Shown here piece after piece: positions 43,340 through 54,974 of a stretch of 64,000 nucleotides of DNA. This DNA comes from Welwitschia mirabilis. Taxonomy: Eukaryota; Gnetophyta; Gnetopsida; Welwitschiales. The DNA lies in assembly GCA_051453625.1 (NCBI GenBank), contig JBOZIK010000001.1, positions 184,875,778-184,939,777 of the forward strand, in the 5' to 3' direction. Made by a program: the position numbers and the translations under genes. The notes under the pieces were generated by a model. The model was not told the DNA's origin. It saw only the letters and a program-made list of their open reading frames with translations, and did no database searches. Positions within the stretch are counted from its first letter, which is position 1; each line of letters begins with the position of its first letter.

Positions 43340-43873
43340 NNNNNNNNNNNNNNNNNNNNNNNNNNNNNNNNNNNNNNNNNNNNNNNNNNNNNNNNNNNNN
43401 NNNNNNNNNNNNNNNNNNNNNNNNNNNNNNNNNNNNNNNNNNNNNNNNNNNNNNNNNNNNNNNNNNNNNNNNNNNNNNNNNNNNNNNNNNNNNNNNNNNN
43501 NNNNNNNNNNNNNNNNNNNNNNNNNNNNNNNNNNNNNNNNNNNNNNNNNNNNNNNNNNNNNNNNNNNNNNNNNNNNNNNNNNNNNNNNNNNNNNNNNNNN
43601 NNNNNNNNNNNNNNNNNNNNNNNNNNNNNNNNNNNNNNNNNNNNNNNNNNNNNNNNNNNNNNNNNNNNNNNNNNNNNNNNNNNNNNNNNNNNNNNNNNNN
43701 NNNNNNNNNNNNNNNNNNNNNNNNNNNNNNNNNNNNNNNNNNNNNNNNNNNNNNNNNNNNNNNNNNNNNNNNNNNNNNNNNNNNNNNNNNNNNNNNNNNN
43801 NNNNNNNNNNNNNNNNNNNNNNNNNNNNNNNNNNNNNNNNNNNNNNNNNNNNNNNNNNNNNNNNNNNNNNNNN
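43340..43873. other. Assembly gap (534 N)
   Basis: Inside the Gypsy-1 3' coding region. Confidence 0.95.
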
Positions 43874-44455
43874 GATATCATAACAACATTTTATAGGATA
43901 TTAGAAGACTATGAATCTGATGTAAAATTTTTTATAGTGACCTCTTAATATTTTCAATAGTTATGTTCTTTTAGAGATAGAGATCAGATTGTGCAAAATA
44001 TAACTATGCTGAGAGGTACTTTTCTGAATATTTTTTTAAAATTAAAGAATAAAAACTCTTTTGAAATGTAGATAGTTCCCCTTAGGAAAACTTCAAGGCT
44101 AGGATTACAACTTGGGATAGCTCCAAAATTTGGGAAGAAGCTGGAATGTGCACCCAAAAGTCCTTAAGCAGAAATCCTTTGAGCTTCTAAAAGAAAGAGA
44201 GAAGAGCTAAAGTAGAAAAACAATCCTCCATGAGATAAAAGCAAGAGTAGAAAAGCAGATACTTTAAGTTATATGAAAATAGTGACCATAGATTTGAACT
44301 ATTCTACTTTTTAGAAGAAACAAATAAAAATTTTAACTGCCTTAGAATAGGAAAAACAATCTATCCAATTGGTCAAGAAATTGGGATAATTAGAGTTTAA
44401 TGAGAAGCACCCTTTTGTTTTTAAAAAGGAGAAAAGAAAATTGATGAGCCTCTCT
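43874..44455 (+). other. Gypsy-1 region before the 3' LTR
   Basis: The plus strand reads DIITTFYRILEDYESDVKFF then charged, stop-interrupted sequence to 44455 (Lys/Arg-rich near 44190-44260). It may be the end of the 3' ORF, but no motif is recognised. Confidence 0.4.
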
Positions 44456-44539
44456 NNNNNNNNNNNNNNNNNNNNNNNNNNNNNNNNNNNNNNNNNNNNN
44501 NNNNNNNNNNNNNNNNNNNNNNNNNNNNNNNNNNNNNNN
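44456..44539. other. Assembly gap (84 N)
   Basis: Hides the Gypsy-1 polypurine tract and the start of the 3' LTR. Confidence 0.95.
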
Positions 44540-45462
44540 AATATTACTTATTAATGAAGTGTTTTCATTATCTTAATTATATATTTTAAATAATAATAGA
44601 TTTTTTTTAAGTAATATACTTACTAATCAATAGGTTAATTAGTTAATATATTAGTGGATTAGTATGTATATATTTTATTATTGCATTTTAGATACAGAAT
44701 ACCATGTGACATAAAGATAAGAGAGAAGGCTAAGGTGGGAAAAAAGCAGTAACAACCTCAAGCATATACCTATTCCGAAGAAGCAAAGAATGAAAACGAA
44801 AAAACAAAGAAGCATATAAGAAATAGATCACCACAAAAGGTGGGAATCTTTTTGGTAGAAAGTTCTAGGAATAGACTGAGCAAGAAGGTTAAGAAAGGGA
44901 GCTTCATCCATCCTGCAAAGGGCGTAATAGCATTTTCCATACTCAAAAGTATTACCTACAAATGAAAACATAAGCCTTAGTGCATATTTATGTAATAATT
45001 GGTCTTTCAATATAAAGATAAAAAGAATATTTCAGTATCACTTTATGCATGTCTTATTACTTGAAAAAGTAATATTATCTCTATTTACTTTTATTTATGC
45101 AGCTAAACATAAATCAGGATAACATGGTACTTAGAAATAAGTATTGTCTAGCATCTCATCTCATTTCTAGCATGCTTTACTAATTTCTTCATTTCCTCTT
45201 ATTTTAATATATGTACATAGTAACTTAGTAATAATAAACCAGCTTGACTGGTTCAAGTAACCTCATCATAAGACTATTGTGATGATGCATTTTGAACTAA
45301 ATGGTTAAATCTCAACTAGTTCTATAGTTAGCTTTTAATTATTTTTATTTAATGGTGTGAGCTTAGTTTATGTTAACAACAACATATTTTTTGCATTTTT
45401 CTAGAATTATTTTATATTATTTTTTGATATGTTTTGCAATTAGTTCAATATATAGGCACCTG
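44540..45462 (+). repeat. Gypsy-1 3' LTR (start lost in N gap)
   Basis: It aligns with 31330-32284. The first bases are hidden by the 84-N gap at 44456-44539. The end is placed near 45462 (...TATAGGCACCTG), where similarity to the 5' LTR stops. Many differences show an old insertion. Confidence 0.78.
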
Positions 45463-47264
45463 TCAGATATTATGGCATCACTCAAAAACTTTTACTAATT
45501 AATTTTTTAAAAATATAAATGATAAATAATGATATTTCTTATGTATATTTATCCATCATCATACTATTTTAATAGTTCAATAATAAAAATTACATTCTAG
45601 TGTTAATGCCCTAAAACACCATTGTATGCCTTATTCTATGAAGTTACTAGATTTACCTTTATTATTTCTAAATTTGAGCCTAGATTAATAGGTTCCTTGG
45701 ACTAATTATCGATACTCAGAACTTTTCTTCATCATTTGAAACTAGAAAAGGTATTTTGATGATAAAGATTTGAAGATAAGAAATAAAGTTTTATTCCTTA
45801 AAGCTAGTCTTATTACTCATTAGTAATAGGTTATTTACTTTAATATTTCAAATTCTTACAACTATCACCCTAGAGAAGGTCATCTATTTAACCATTGTCT
45901 TTTATTACAATATAAGAAGTGTATTTATAAACTTTCTAAGAAAAAAGTTCAACTCCTTTTACTTCAAGATTTTTCTTGCATTAAAATAGTTCATTAGTAA
46001 TAAAAAGTATATAACACTAAAAACTATTTTATCTTATTCATCCAATAAAAGAAAAAATGTTGATAAATTTTTATTCAGGAGTCTTTGATTTTAGAAAATA
46101 TACATGCTCTTATTTTAAATTATTTTTTAAAAAGTAATAGGAAATTGAGGGGAGAATATAAAATGATTTAATCATGTAATAAATCCAATCTTAATGGACT
46201 TTCAAAGAAAAATAAATGTTTTAATGTAGTTACTTTTCTTTTCGCAATAGTCTTAATTGAAAACATCTAATCCTCTTATCAATTTAAAGTTTTCATGAAA
46301 AATAATGAGAATTACCTACACCTTAATTGCAACCTAATGATTGATTTATTTACTAAGGCAGTAACTACATCCAATACATTTTAATGATTATATAGTTATA
46401 AAAGATATAAGGAACTAAAGATAGCCTTTGAAGAAGAAAAGATGAGGACTTCATTTAGCAACATCCACCATCTTTCAATTTTATATCATTACAAAAAAGT
46501 TGAAATCATTAGGGAAGAAATGACTTTTATTTGAAATTTGTTAATTAAAGATAGTATTACATTTACCAAAAAGCATTGTATTGGTGGAGGTTATTCTCTT
46601 ATTATTATTTACTTATTTATCACTTCAAAGTAGTTTATAACATTCATGCTTCTTAGAATAGATGAAGCTAGGTACCTCTTTCCTTCCCTAATGTATTTTT
46701 TAAAATCTACTTCATTCATGCTTCAAATCAAGGTTTTCAAAGAGCTATATTATCATTAGAGTTAACATAGCCTTTTTCAAATATTTCTTAAATCCTTGAT
46801 AAACATTTTAATATGATGGAAACTTTTTTAACTAAGATTGAAGAATCTTTTTTAGATGGATTTCTCAAAGGAAATTTCTTGCTCTTTACTTAAAGATTAA
46901 TTTGTATTACTGATTATCTTTAGTAATATGAGTCTTTTCCTTAAGAATTATTTAACATTTAATTAAATTTTAAATTAAAATATGATTTCACACTCTAATT
47001 CTTTGATATATTTATTGTTCTTCTATCTCTTTCTAAAATTAGAAAATATTATTATTAAGATCTATAACGAGTGCTAATTGTCAAATCCTTATGCCATTTG
47101 TTTACATATTGGATTTAGACATTTAACTAAGAAGAATCATTCTTCTATCTTTAAATTGCAAGGAAAAGCATACAATTATAATTGCTATAAAGTATTCTAC
47201 ATATTTTGTGAAACACAGAGCCTCCACCAAGTGGTAGTATTAGATGAATTGGATGATAAGTCTA
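45463..47264. other. Unassigned AT-rich region with protein-like island
   Basis: No element could be named here. Broken protein-like sequence occurs on the plus strand near 46840-46890. A 69-codon open frame at 47078-47284 contains FRHLTKKNHSSIFKLQGKAY and HQVVVLDELDD. Faint resemblance to the Helitron N-terminal domain was considered but is too weak to call. No sequence similar to LINE-B was seen, so LINE-B does not appear to resume after Gypsy-1. Confidence 0.35.
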
Positions 47265-48258
47265 TGTTGCGGCTTCTAATTATCTAGTAATGACAAATCA
47301 AATTATGAATAGAATTAAGCGATAATATAAATGTTGCATTATAGGAATAATATGATCTATGAAGCTTGAAATTTAGATTAAATAAAATTTCACTAAAGGC
47401 TAAGGGGAAGATGTAATGAAAGAATGCATAAACATCAATTAGAGGATACACAGCTATTATTAGGTGGATGATTGGTGGTTAATCAAAAAATTTAAAAGTG
47501 CAATATGCAAGTAATGAGATAATTCTAAGTAATTAATAGGTCTCAACCAAATAATCATAATTCTTCATATTGGATTAAGTGACTTATAGGAGAATCTAAT
47601 CATCTAAATAGTGAACCATCTCCACATAGGGAGTTAGTGACCATAAATCAGGTAATAAAAAATAAAGACTAAAGGTAACTATTGGAAATAGAAGATAACC
47701 ATTTTCCTAGATCCTTCTAACATCCATAACTATTTTCCTTTAGCTAACCCATTACATATCATGTAATGATGATGTACAACAATTATAAACATGATTTCTA
47801 TATAATTCAATGTTACACATCTAAAAACTTTTGATAACTTTACTTTTCATCTCATAAGCAAAAGAGCATAACTTATAGCTTTCTATTGTATTTCTTCATC
47901 TATTATTGTCTTTAAGATAGTGATAAGATAATCTCATTACTGTAACTTTTAAGACTAAGAATTATCATAAAATCCTACTTATATTAGCTAAAGGCTTTTG
48001 CAAAGTCTCATTTAGGAGTTAAAGTTAAAACACATATTAAAGAGGAAAACATGCTTATTTCTTATATTTATTCTTTTATTCCTTAGTTGATATTACTTTT
48101 TATTAATTAATTAGTGCTATCTATTATTGAATTAAACTTAGCTAATTGTGATTTATATAATTATATTTATTTTTCATTACTTGTGCTACATTATTGTTAA
48201 AATAAGTAATAAATTTCATTATATATCCTATTCACTCCTCCCTATAGGATATTTATCA
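47265..48258 (+). repeat. Copia-2 5' LTR
   Basis: It starts TGTTGCGGCTTC and ends ...GGATATTTATCA, a few bases before the primer site. It aligns with the 3' LTR over its length. At 48054-48082 it carries the uninterrupted version of the site where the SINE sits in the 3' LTR. Confidence 0.83.
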
Positions 48259-48264
48259 TAAAAA

Positions 48265-48280
48265 TTGGTATTAGAGTAGG
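48265..48280 (+). other. Copia-2 primer-binding site (tRNA-iMet)
   Basis: TTGGTATTAGAGTAGG differs from the Copia standard TTGGTATCAGAGCAGG by two C to T transitions. Confidence 0.85.
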
Positions 48281-48299
48281 TTACTGAAATATTTTTTTT

Positions 48300-50235
48300 T
48301 GGAAGTGTTTTTCAAGTGATTAAAGATGAAGGGTAATTAATTATCCACCTACCTTACTTTAATGAAGATAACTATGAGTTACATAACTTAAGAAGTATGA
48401 AAGAATAATCAATTAACCACATTCATTACTTCAATGAAGATAGCTATGTGTTCTAGAAATCAAGAATGCAAGTGTTTGTTGAAGAAAACTATGAAAGAGG
48501 CATTTGAACTTTCTAAGGAGAAGAAAACTATTAATGGTGTGGAGGTAATGGTGGTCAAAGCAAGATGCAATTAGAACAATGGGGATAAGGATAAAACCAT
48601 GCTTAATAATAAGGTCATGAATGTAATATATTTCAGACTAGATTCATAGGATCACAAGAAGTTAAAGAATTTATCCTATAAAATATATTTAAAATTATGT
48701 TTAAGTGACATACAAAGGCAAAAAAACCAGATCAAGAAGATAAAAAAGTAAATTCTTATAATCCACTTTGGGTAAGACCAAATGAAAAATGATAATGCAT
48801 TCACTAAATTCAATAATAAATTCATAACTAAGGTGAATGGCTTATGGTGGTTTGGTGAACCACTTTAAACTAGACAAATTTATAAAAATATCTTAAAGTT
48901 TATTCCCAAGGCATACTAAAATGAGATACTATTAATTGAAGATATGATTAACCTTGATAATATCAAGTTAAAGGAGTTAAATAAGTGGCATTCTCACCTT
49001 TAATTGAGACATATTAATAAAAGTAATAAAGACAAAGGTATGACACTTAATACAAATCAAAATTTTCATTCTAAACTTAGAGATGATAACTCTATTTCTT
49101 TCTCTTTAGACATTAACTCAAATTTAGATGAGAAACATGCCTTATTAACTACGAAATTCAAGAGAGTTATTGTAAATAAGAAAAATAGAAGTGAAAAAAA
49201 AAATTTATGGTGGAGCATCATTCAAGCTTAAAGGTAAAGAAAAGAATAAAGGCATTTACTACTATGCTTATAATAGATTTGAACACACTACCTCTAAACA
49301 CCCAAACAAGAAAAAGAAAGAAGGCTTTTAAGAAAATGAAGAAGTACTACCATTTTGATACTTAGAATAGTGACAGTGATGTAGATGATGAAGAGGCACA
49401 CAATGATAGGAGGTTATTCTTAATTATTTTTACTACTAACAATTTCTCTTTTATGTTTGCCTTGAATGATGATTTTGATATAACTAACCCTTAGAAGCAT
49501 GGATTAAAGAACTTCTTAGATTTTTCAAGTTGTAAGAAAAACTATGGTAGCACAAGTAATGATGATAAAGAAGATTCATTCTTAAATTACAATGAAGAAT
49601 AAGAAGATGACAAGGATGAAAAAACAAAATATGAAACTAAAAATTATTATACTTGTAAGGAGGTTTATAAGAAAATCTACCAAGAGAGAAATAAAATCTT
49701 GAAAGAGAATATGCTTCTTAAAAATGTTGTTGAAAAATCTAGAGTAAAAGAAGTCAATCTCAATCTAACTAGAATAAATAAGTAAAGTAGTAGCACATAA
49801 AACCTCTTGTTATGAGAAGGATATCAAATATATTCAAGGGGTTTTCAAATAAACAAAAGAGAAATGTAAGTTCTTATTGAATTAGATTAATAAATTGCAT
49901 AACATTTTAAATTTTCTACAGGAAAGAACACTTTAGATAAGATGCTCATAAGACAAATGAGAAGAAGTAATAAGAGTAATTTGGAATAAGTATACTTACC
50001 TTGTCTCTAGTTAATATTTGTGCTAGCATCTTCTAGTGAGTATTTATCCATCTCCAATGGTAAAGCATCATTTATGAAGAGCCTTAAATTGGATGATGTC
50101 TAATTGTACACTTCCATTATTGAATTTAGCTAAATAAATAGAAGGTATCTAATTTGTCATTTTTGTAATAGCATTTGTTATACTAAGTTAACTTGTCATT
50201 ATAGTAACACGCTTTCAAAATTTTATAGCCTTATA
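48300..50235 (+). pseudogene. Copia-2 Gag with two decayed zinc knuckles
   Basis: Broken capsid-like sequence (48480-48960) leads to NLDNIKLKELNKWHSHL, equivalent to '...[DT]L..L.G.L...E', and the open frame 49004-49231 (HALLTTKFKRVIVNKKNR, like 'E.ALL.R.FKKF..K'). The first zinc knuckle at 49260-49301 reads YAY, x4, His, x4, His: the two first Cys are Tyr and the last is His. Coiled-coil-like KEVYKKIYQERNKILKEN follows near 49660-49720. A second knuckle at 50155-50198 reads CHFCNSIC, Tyr, x4, Cys, with its His as Tyr. Two knuckles and a coiled coil are the Sirevirus Gag layout (recalled). Confidence 0.75.
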
Positions 50236-50339
50236 ATCTTTCTATTCATCTCAAACAAATTATTTTAATGCTAAATGGAGTAATGATATAAGTCATAAGA
50301 GTTCTATGGATTTAATACATTTTAAAGGACCTAAGTATC

Positions 50340-50530
50340 AAATAATATAATTAACTTTACTATTATAAATATATCTAAGAACTTTACCCTACATTCTAGA
50401 ACTAAACACATATACATTAAACACTATTTCATTCATGATCATGTAAAAAGCAAAGACATCCATCTTGAAGATGTTCTTATCAAATAATAACTAGTTGATA
50501 TTCTTACTTGATCCTTATTCTAGAATTTTT
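50340..50530 (+). pseudogene. Copia-2 RNase H C-terminal remnant
   Basis: INISKNFTLHSRTKHIYI then KHYFIHDHVKSKDIHLEDV at 50355-50490 is the last conserved block of Copia RNase H ('AI.[LI][SA].NPV.H.RTKHI[DE]I..HF[IV]R..V..G.I.L..V'). VDILT continues as 'AD.[LF]TK.L'. It stands only about 110 bp after the second zinc knuckle of Gag, showing that roughly 3 kb of pol has been lost between. Confidence 0.82.
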
Positions 50531-51780
50531 TATGTATTTATTTAAATATCTAAACCTTGGACCTTACCCTTAGAAATTTTCATTTCCTTACTTTTACGTT
50601 ATACATATCATTTTTTAAAAATTTTCCTAAAGTGACTATTTTACAATCTTTTATATTTTTTTCTTTAGTTCCTAACTCTTTTTAAAAATTTGATCTCATT
50701 CTTAATCAGTTGATTAGTAGTTAACTAGTAGGTAATATCTTTTTTTTTTTATGTTTATCTTATTTGATATTTGAATAACTAGCATTATTTTCTTGATTTC
50801 CATTAGGATTTTTATGTGACTAATTTATCTTATTAGTTAATTAATCACCACTATGTAGATAGTCAAATCTCATTCTGTCAGGTTTTATCAATGTATCACT
50901 TGTCTCTTTAGTTAATTAACTACTATTATTAACTACTCAACTATTCATAATCAAAAATATTTTTTTCTAATCAAAATAGTCAACTACCTAATCCTAGGAA
51001 TTGATCATCTATTATGATTTTAAGGGGGAAAAAACTATAAATAGGATAAACTCTAACTCATTTTTCATCATTTAAAGCTTTTCTAAGTGATTTAATATTA
51101 GTCTTTCCTTGACTCCTTTATATTTCCACAACATTTTCAACATTTTGTAATCATCCAAAGAACCTAGAACCAACATCCTTTGAAGTTTACATTATATTTT
51201 TCATAAAAAATTTAAGGTATATTTAGTTTTATAATAAAAGTTAGAGTTTTATTTATTTTTAACTTATTTTCTAGTAAAACTAAATTATAAAATGTATATT
51301 TATCATTATTATTTCAAGATTTATGCTAAAATAATTGAAATATGATATTTTTTTAGCTTTTTAGATTTTTTTCCCCTTCATCTTGCATTTAGCTAGGGTT
51401 CTCAATCTTTTCTTTACAAATTATTGCATTAATTTGTGTTCCTTAAATTAGTTGATCTTTTAATCTTGATAGACCCTTATTTCTTCATTTTTTTGAAGAA
51501 TGTTTTGAATTTCAACTAGTTCTCTCTATATTGAAATTTTTCCTTATATAGTTGAGATTCCAACTATTTGACCAAATTTGAATGATCTCAAGTCATCTTA
51601 CTCATCAAGTTTATGATATTTTTAACCCATATGTATGATTCCTTCTTAATTTGACAATAAATTACCATGAATATAATAAATTATAAAAATCTTAAATAAA
51701 ATTTTTACAAATTTCATAGTTACGCATCCTCTCATCCATCTTTCATTACTATGTAATCATTTTTTAAAAATAATGTACTA
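50531..51780. other. Copia-2 region between the RNase H remnant and 3' domain
   Basis: T-rich, stop-rich DNA without motifs. It contains several TTAGTTAATTAACTA-type short inverted repeats near 50700-50960. Confidence 0.4.
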
Positions 51781-51799
51781 ATGCTTGGTATTTCAATTT

Positions 51800-52270
51800 A
51801 GGTTGTACTATCCAAAACACAAGGAGGAGTTGAACATGGTGCATTTTTAGAAGGGAAAGAATTAGAGGCATCATCATCATCTAGAACTAGAGATGTAGAC
51901 CCTTTTACTAAGATGACTAAAGAATATAAAATAAAGTTTGAAAATGAGTCAAAAAATAAAATAATGCTTGAACAAAGAGGTATACATGTTGATAAATTTA
52001 GGATGTTGATAAATCCAATAGTGGAGATCTTCACTTATCAGAAATGAAATAATTCCTTAAATGCTATCCTCAAGTATATGAAGAATTTGTGGGTTTTTCT
52101 ATGTAAATGCAAAGTTAGTCTTAATGATTGAGAAGGTTCTTAAAATAAATATTTAGGGAATTAAATTTTATATTACTTCAAATCCCATCTTTAACACATT
52201 TGAATATTTGTTAAGAATTGAGCATCCACATGATTTATGTAAGAAGCAATTTGAACTCAACCATTACCTT
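51800..52270 (+). pseudogene. Copia-2 3' ORF: plant transposon-associated 'VREFYANL'-type domain
   Basis: The plus strand reads FENESKNKIMLEQRGIHVDK, then FRMLINPIVEIFTYQK (51935-52045). After a frameshift come CYPQVYEEFVGFFYVNAKL and NIQGIKFYITSNPIFNTFEY (52065-52205). This parallels 'R.......F......E....G...FL....PVYEDLVREFYANL......V.G..I..T...I..ILG.P'. The Arg-Glu of the signature is changed. Upstream is a Gly/Glu/Ser-rich segment (51810-51900). It is the third instance in this window of the same domain placed 3' of pol. Confidence 0.68.
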
Positions 52271-53978
52271 TAAAATAGTGTATTTTCTATTAGTATTTAA
52301 AGTGATAAAATTAATTTTTGGATATATTAGTATGTTTCTTATTAGAAATCTAGATGAAATAATCCTATATCATATCAAATTTTTACATTGAATTCATACT
52401 AGAATTAGGATAGATGCATCAATGGTGGTTTTTAAATATATGATGCAAAATTCATAATATGAGATAAAGACATTGGGATATGGTGGATTGATAATGATAT
52501 TATGTAAGAAATTCAATGTTTTTCTTATACTTAATAATGTTAACATTCTCTTCTCATTAAAATTAATTAATCCTTTTGCATTAGTTTACATAAATATTTA
52601 TAAGGAAAGGATTAGTTTGCTATTCATTTAAGAATCCTACATTACTACTCATGATAGTGGCACTTTCACTTTCTTCATCATATTCAAAGATAACACTAAC
52701 CTTCCCATAGATCTTCTATAGTTCATAGTTATAGAACAATTTAAACATTGTTAGAAGAAGTAATAATTAATTCACATGTGAGGTGGAATGAAAGATGACA
52801 TGAAAAAAATTGGTATTAAGATGGTTTTTGCACTCATGTTAATATTATTAAAGATACCAAAACCTTTTCCTCTTTTAAATTTTTCAGGTTCTATTGTAGA
52901 TAAAAAGAAGAAAAAGGGTAATGCTAAGAAGGAGGATTACCTACTAGCACAATAAGAGAAACAAGCATTGACTTCATCTCCATGTGATTTTGAGTCTTAG
53001 ATTTATTATCTTAGGAGGAAGCTAAGATCTACATTTGTTGCTTCTTCATAAGCTTAAGATACAATCATAGAGACATCATCAACACCTTTATAGAATCTTA
53101 CATTTAGTGGAGATATTATTATTCTAAGTGACTTTAAGATAAATTTCAATTAGTTTTATTTCCATTTATCTTGTCTACTATGTTCTACCACTTAGATGAT
53201 ATTCTTATATTTTATTTGTCTTTCAATCATTCTTTTTATCTTCCACGTCCATCATTATCATTGACAATAAAGAGAAAGAATATAGAAATTAAATAGTTTT
53301 ATATCATTATGTGTTAAAATAATGATATGATTATTTATTATATGTTATATGACATCTTATTTTTTTAATTCTAATATGTTTGTATTATACTTCAATGGAA
53401 TGTTACCTTCACATGGCTACATAGTAGCATAACTTTATCTTATCATAATGAAATGATTTTCTTTATCTTTTTTTTTTTTTTAATTTTAGCTAGCTAGATT
53501 TTTCCTCATTAAATATTATATTTATGTCATAAGATAAGTGTGCCTCTTTATTTTATAAAATTTATAATAATAAAATGTTAGTACTCTTGATTAAATTTAC
53601 ATCACTTCAGAAAGTGATATGCATAATTTTTATGTTCTTACTATTTGCTAAAAATGCTTCCTTTATATGCCATATGTGTGTTTTTAATTTTATGTCTTTT
53701 TAGTCATATACTACGATAGCTATTATATTATGCTTTATGCTAATTAGAAGCCTTATTAGGATTTATGTTATAAATGCAAGGTTATCATGAAAGGTTTACT
53801 TGTAAAATTTATATGCATGTTTGCATTTCATGAACACATTGCTATATGCTCTTCAGGAATGCCTTTATGTCATATTTTATTTTCTCTTTAATCTTAACCA
53901 TTTTTACAATATATGTTATGCATAAGAAGATTAGGTTCAAGGGGAGCCTAAATGTCAATTTAGTTACCATCAATGATA
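52271..53978 (+). other. Copia-2 3' region up to the polypurine tract
   Basis: Mostly stop-rich. A Lys-rich island (DKKKKKGNAKKEDYLL, 52895-52945) and a Ser/Thr-rich stretch near 52970-53110 look like the low-complexity tail of the 3' ORF. T-rich DNA follows. Confidence 0.4.
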
Positions 53979-53990
53979 AAGGTAGGGGAT
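53979..53990 (+). other. Copia-2 polypurine tract
   Basis: AAGGTAGGGGAT abuts the TGTTGCATC start of the 3' LTR. Confidence 0.75.
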
Positions 53991-54754
53991 TGTTGCATCT
54001 CCTAGTTATCTACCATTAATAAACAAAATTATGAACAAAGTTAAGTAGTAATGCAAATGTTGTATTGCAGGAATAATATGATCTTTGAAGATTCTAATTT
54101 AGATTAAATGAAGTTTTGCTAAGGTACAAAAGATATAACGGAAGGACATGTAAGCATCAATTATTAGACAAAATAGTAGTTAGTCATAAATAGTCAATAG
54201 TATAGTCAGTAGATAACTAGATAATTCTAAGTAATTGACTAAGCCTTAACTAGACAATCAAAGTTCTTCAAGTTGGCTCAACCAGCTAAGAACAAGGAGT
54301 AGTTAACCAAGGGTAGTCAACCATTTCCATAAAAGGGATCAATTAGCCATGAATCAAGTGACAAAAAATAATGATTATAGGTGCTCTTGGAAGTAGAAGA
54401 TGATGGTTTTTCTAACTATTATGGACCTCGATGATTATTTTTCTTTGGATAAGAAATCACATATCATGTAATGATAATTTATAGTAATCACAAATATGAT
54501 TTCAATATAAGTAAATTACTTTTGGAATTTAAATGCTTTTGGTAATCTAACTTTCCACCTCACAAGTAAAAAGACATAACTTATACGTTTCTGTTATACT
54601 TATTCTTTTACATTTATCATTACCATTAAGATAGTAACATGATAATGTCATTGTGATAAATGTTAAAATATTATTTGAATTGGATAAAGGCAACTATAAA
54701 ATCCCACTTAGGTGTTAAAATTACAATGAATAATAAAGAGGAAAATAAGATTTT

Positions 54755-54768
54755 TTCCTATACTTATT
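54755..54768. repeat. SINE target-site duplication, left copy
   Basis: TTCCTATACTTATT is identical to 54961-54974. Confidence 0.88.
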
Positions 54769-54960
54769 TTTTTATTTTTTTTTATTTTTTGAAGAGATAG
54801 CAAGAAGGAAATTTTATATCATAAAAATGCCCAATGACACTTGGGCTTACAAAATCTATTCCATTTTTCATATTACCTACCACTAATAGGATTTGAACTC
54901 TAGAACTTTGGGTCCACATGTCTATGACCTTACCACTCTGGTAAGTAGTCATTAACTTAT
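54769..54960 (-). mobile_element. tRNA-derived SINE inserted in the Copia-2 3' LTR
   Basis: On the minus strand the element begins with a polymerase III-like promoter: a box A-like TACCAGAGTGG near 54948-54938 and a box B-like AGTTCAAATCC near 54904-54894. It ends in an A-rich tail (T-rich on plus, 54769-54787). Length is about 190 bp. A perfect 14-bp target duplication flanks it. The 5' LTR of the same host element has the unoccupied site. SINEs are copied in trans by LINE machinery; the A-rich tail would suit the L1 elements seen here (inference). Confidence 0.85.
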
Positions 54961-54974
54961 TTCCTATACTTATT
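54961..54974. repeat. SINE target-site duplication, right copy
   Basis: TTCCTATACTTATT, identical to 54755-54768. Confidence 0.88.

Larger units (their letters stand above)
31294..45462 (+). mobile_element. Gypsy-1: ~14 kb Athila/Tat-type Ty3/Gypsy retrotransposon
   Basis: Direct repeats of roughly 0.9-1.0 kb at 31294-32284 and 44540-45462 flank gag, protease, RT, RNase H and integrase in the Gypsy order on the plus strand. No chromodomain was found. The RT and integrase wording is that of non-chromoviral plant Gypsy elements. Between integrase and the 3' LTR there are about 7 kb, including two N gaps, a minisatellite and an extra coding region. Such a long 3' region is known in Athila and Tat/Ogre elements. 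All domains are broken. Confidence 0.87.

Noticed and set aside
43327-43881. 184-codon minus-strand open frame
   Set aside because: Made of N except for a few terminal residues.
31255-47264. Gypsy-1 inserted within LINE-B, with LINE-B resuming after 45462
   Set aside because: No sequence resembling LINE-A RT or endonuclease was found at 45463-47264, so LINE-B is more simply 5'-truncated at about 31255.
47078-47287. Possible Helitron N-terminal fragment
   Set aside because: Only a faint FKLQGKAY resemblance. No rolling-circle replicase motif, helicase or terminal hairpin was found nearby, and the frame runs into the Copia-2 LTR.
54890-54955. A functional tRNA gene on the minus strand
   Set aside because: Box A- and B-like sequences are present, but no cloverleaf with a clear anticodon arm and acceptor pairing was found. 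The A-rich tail and target duplication show it is a SINE.
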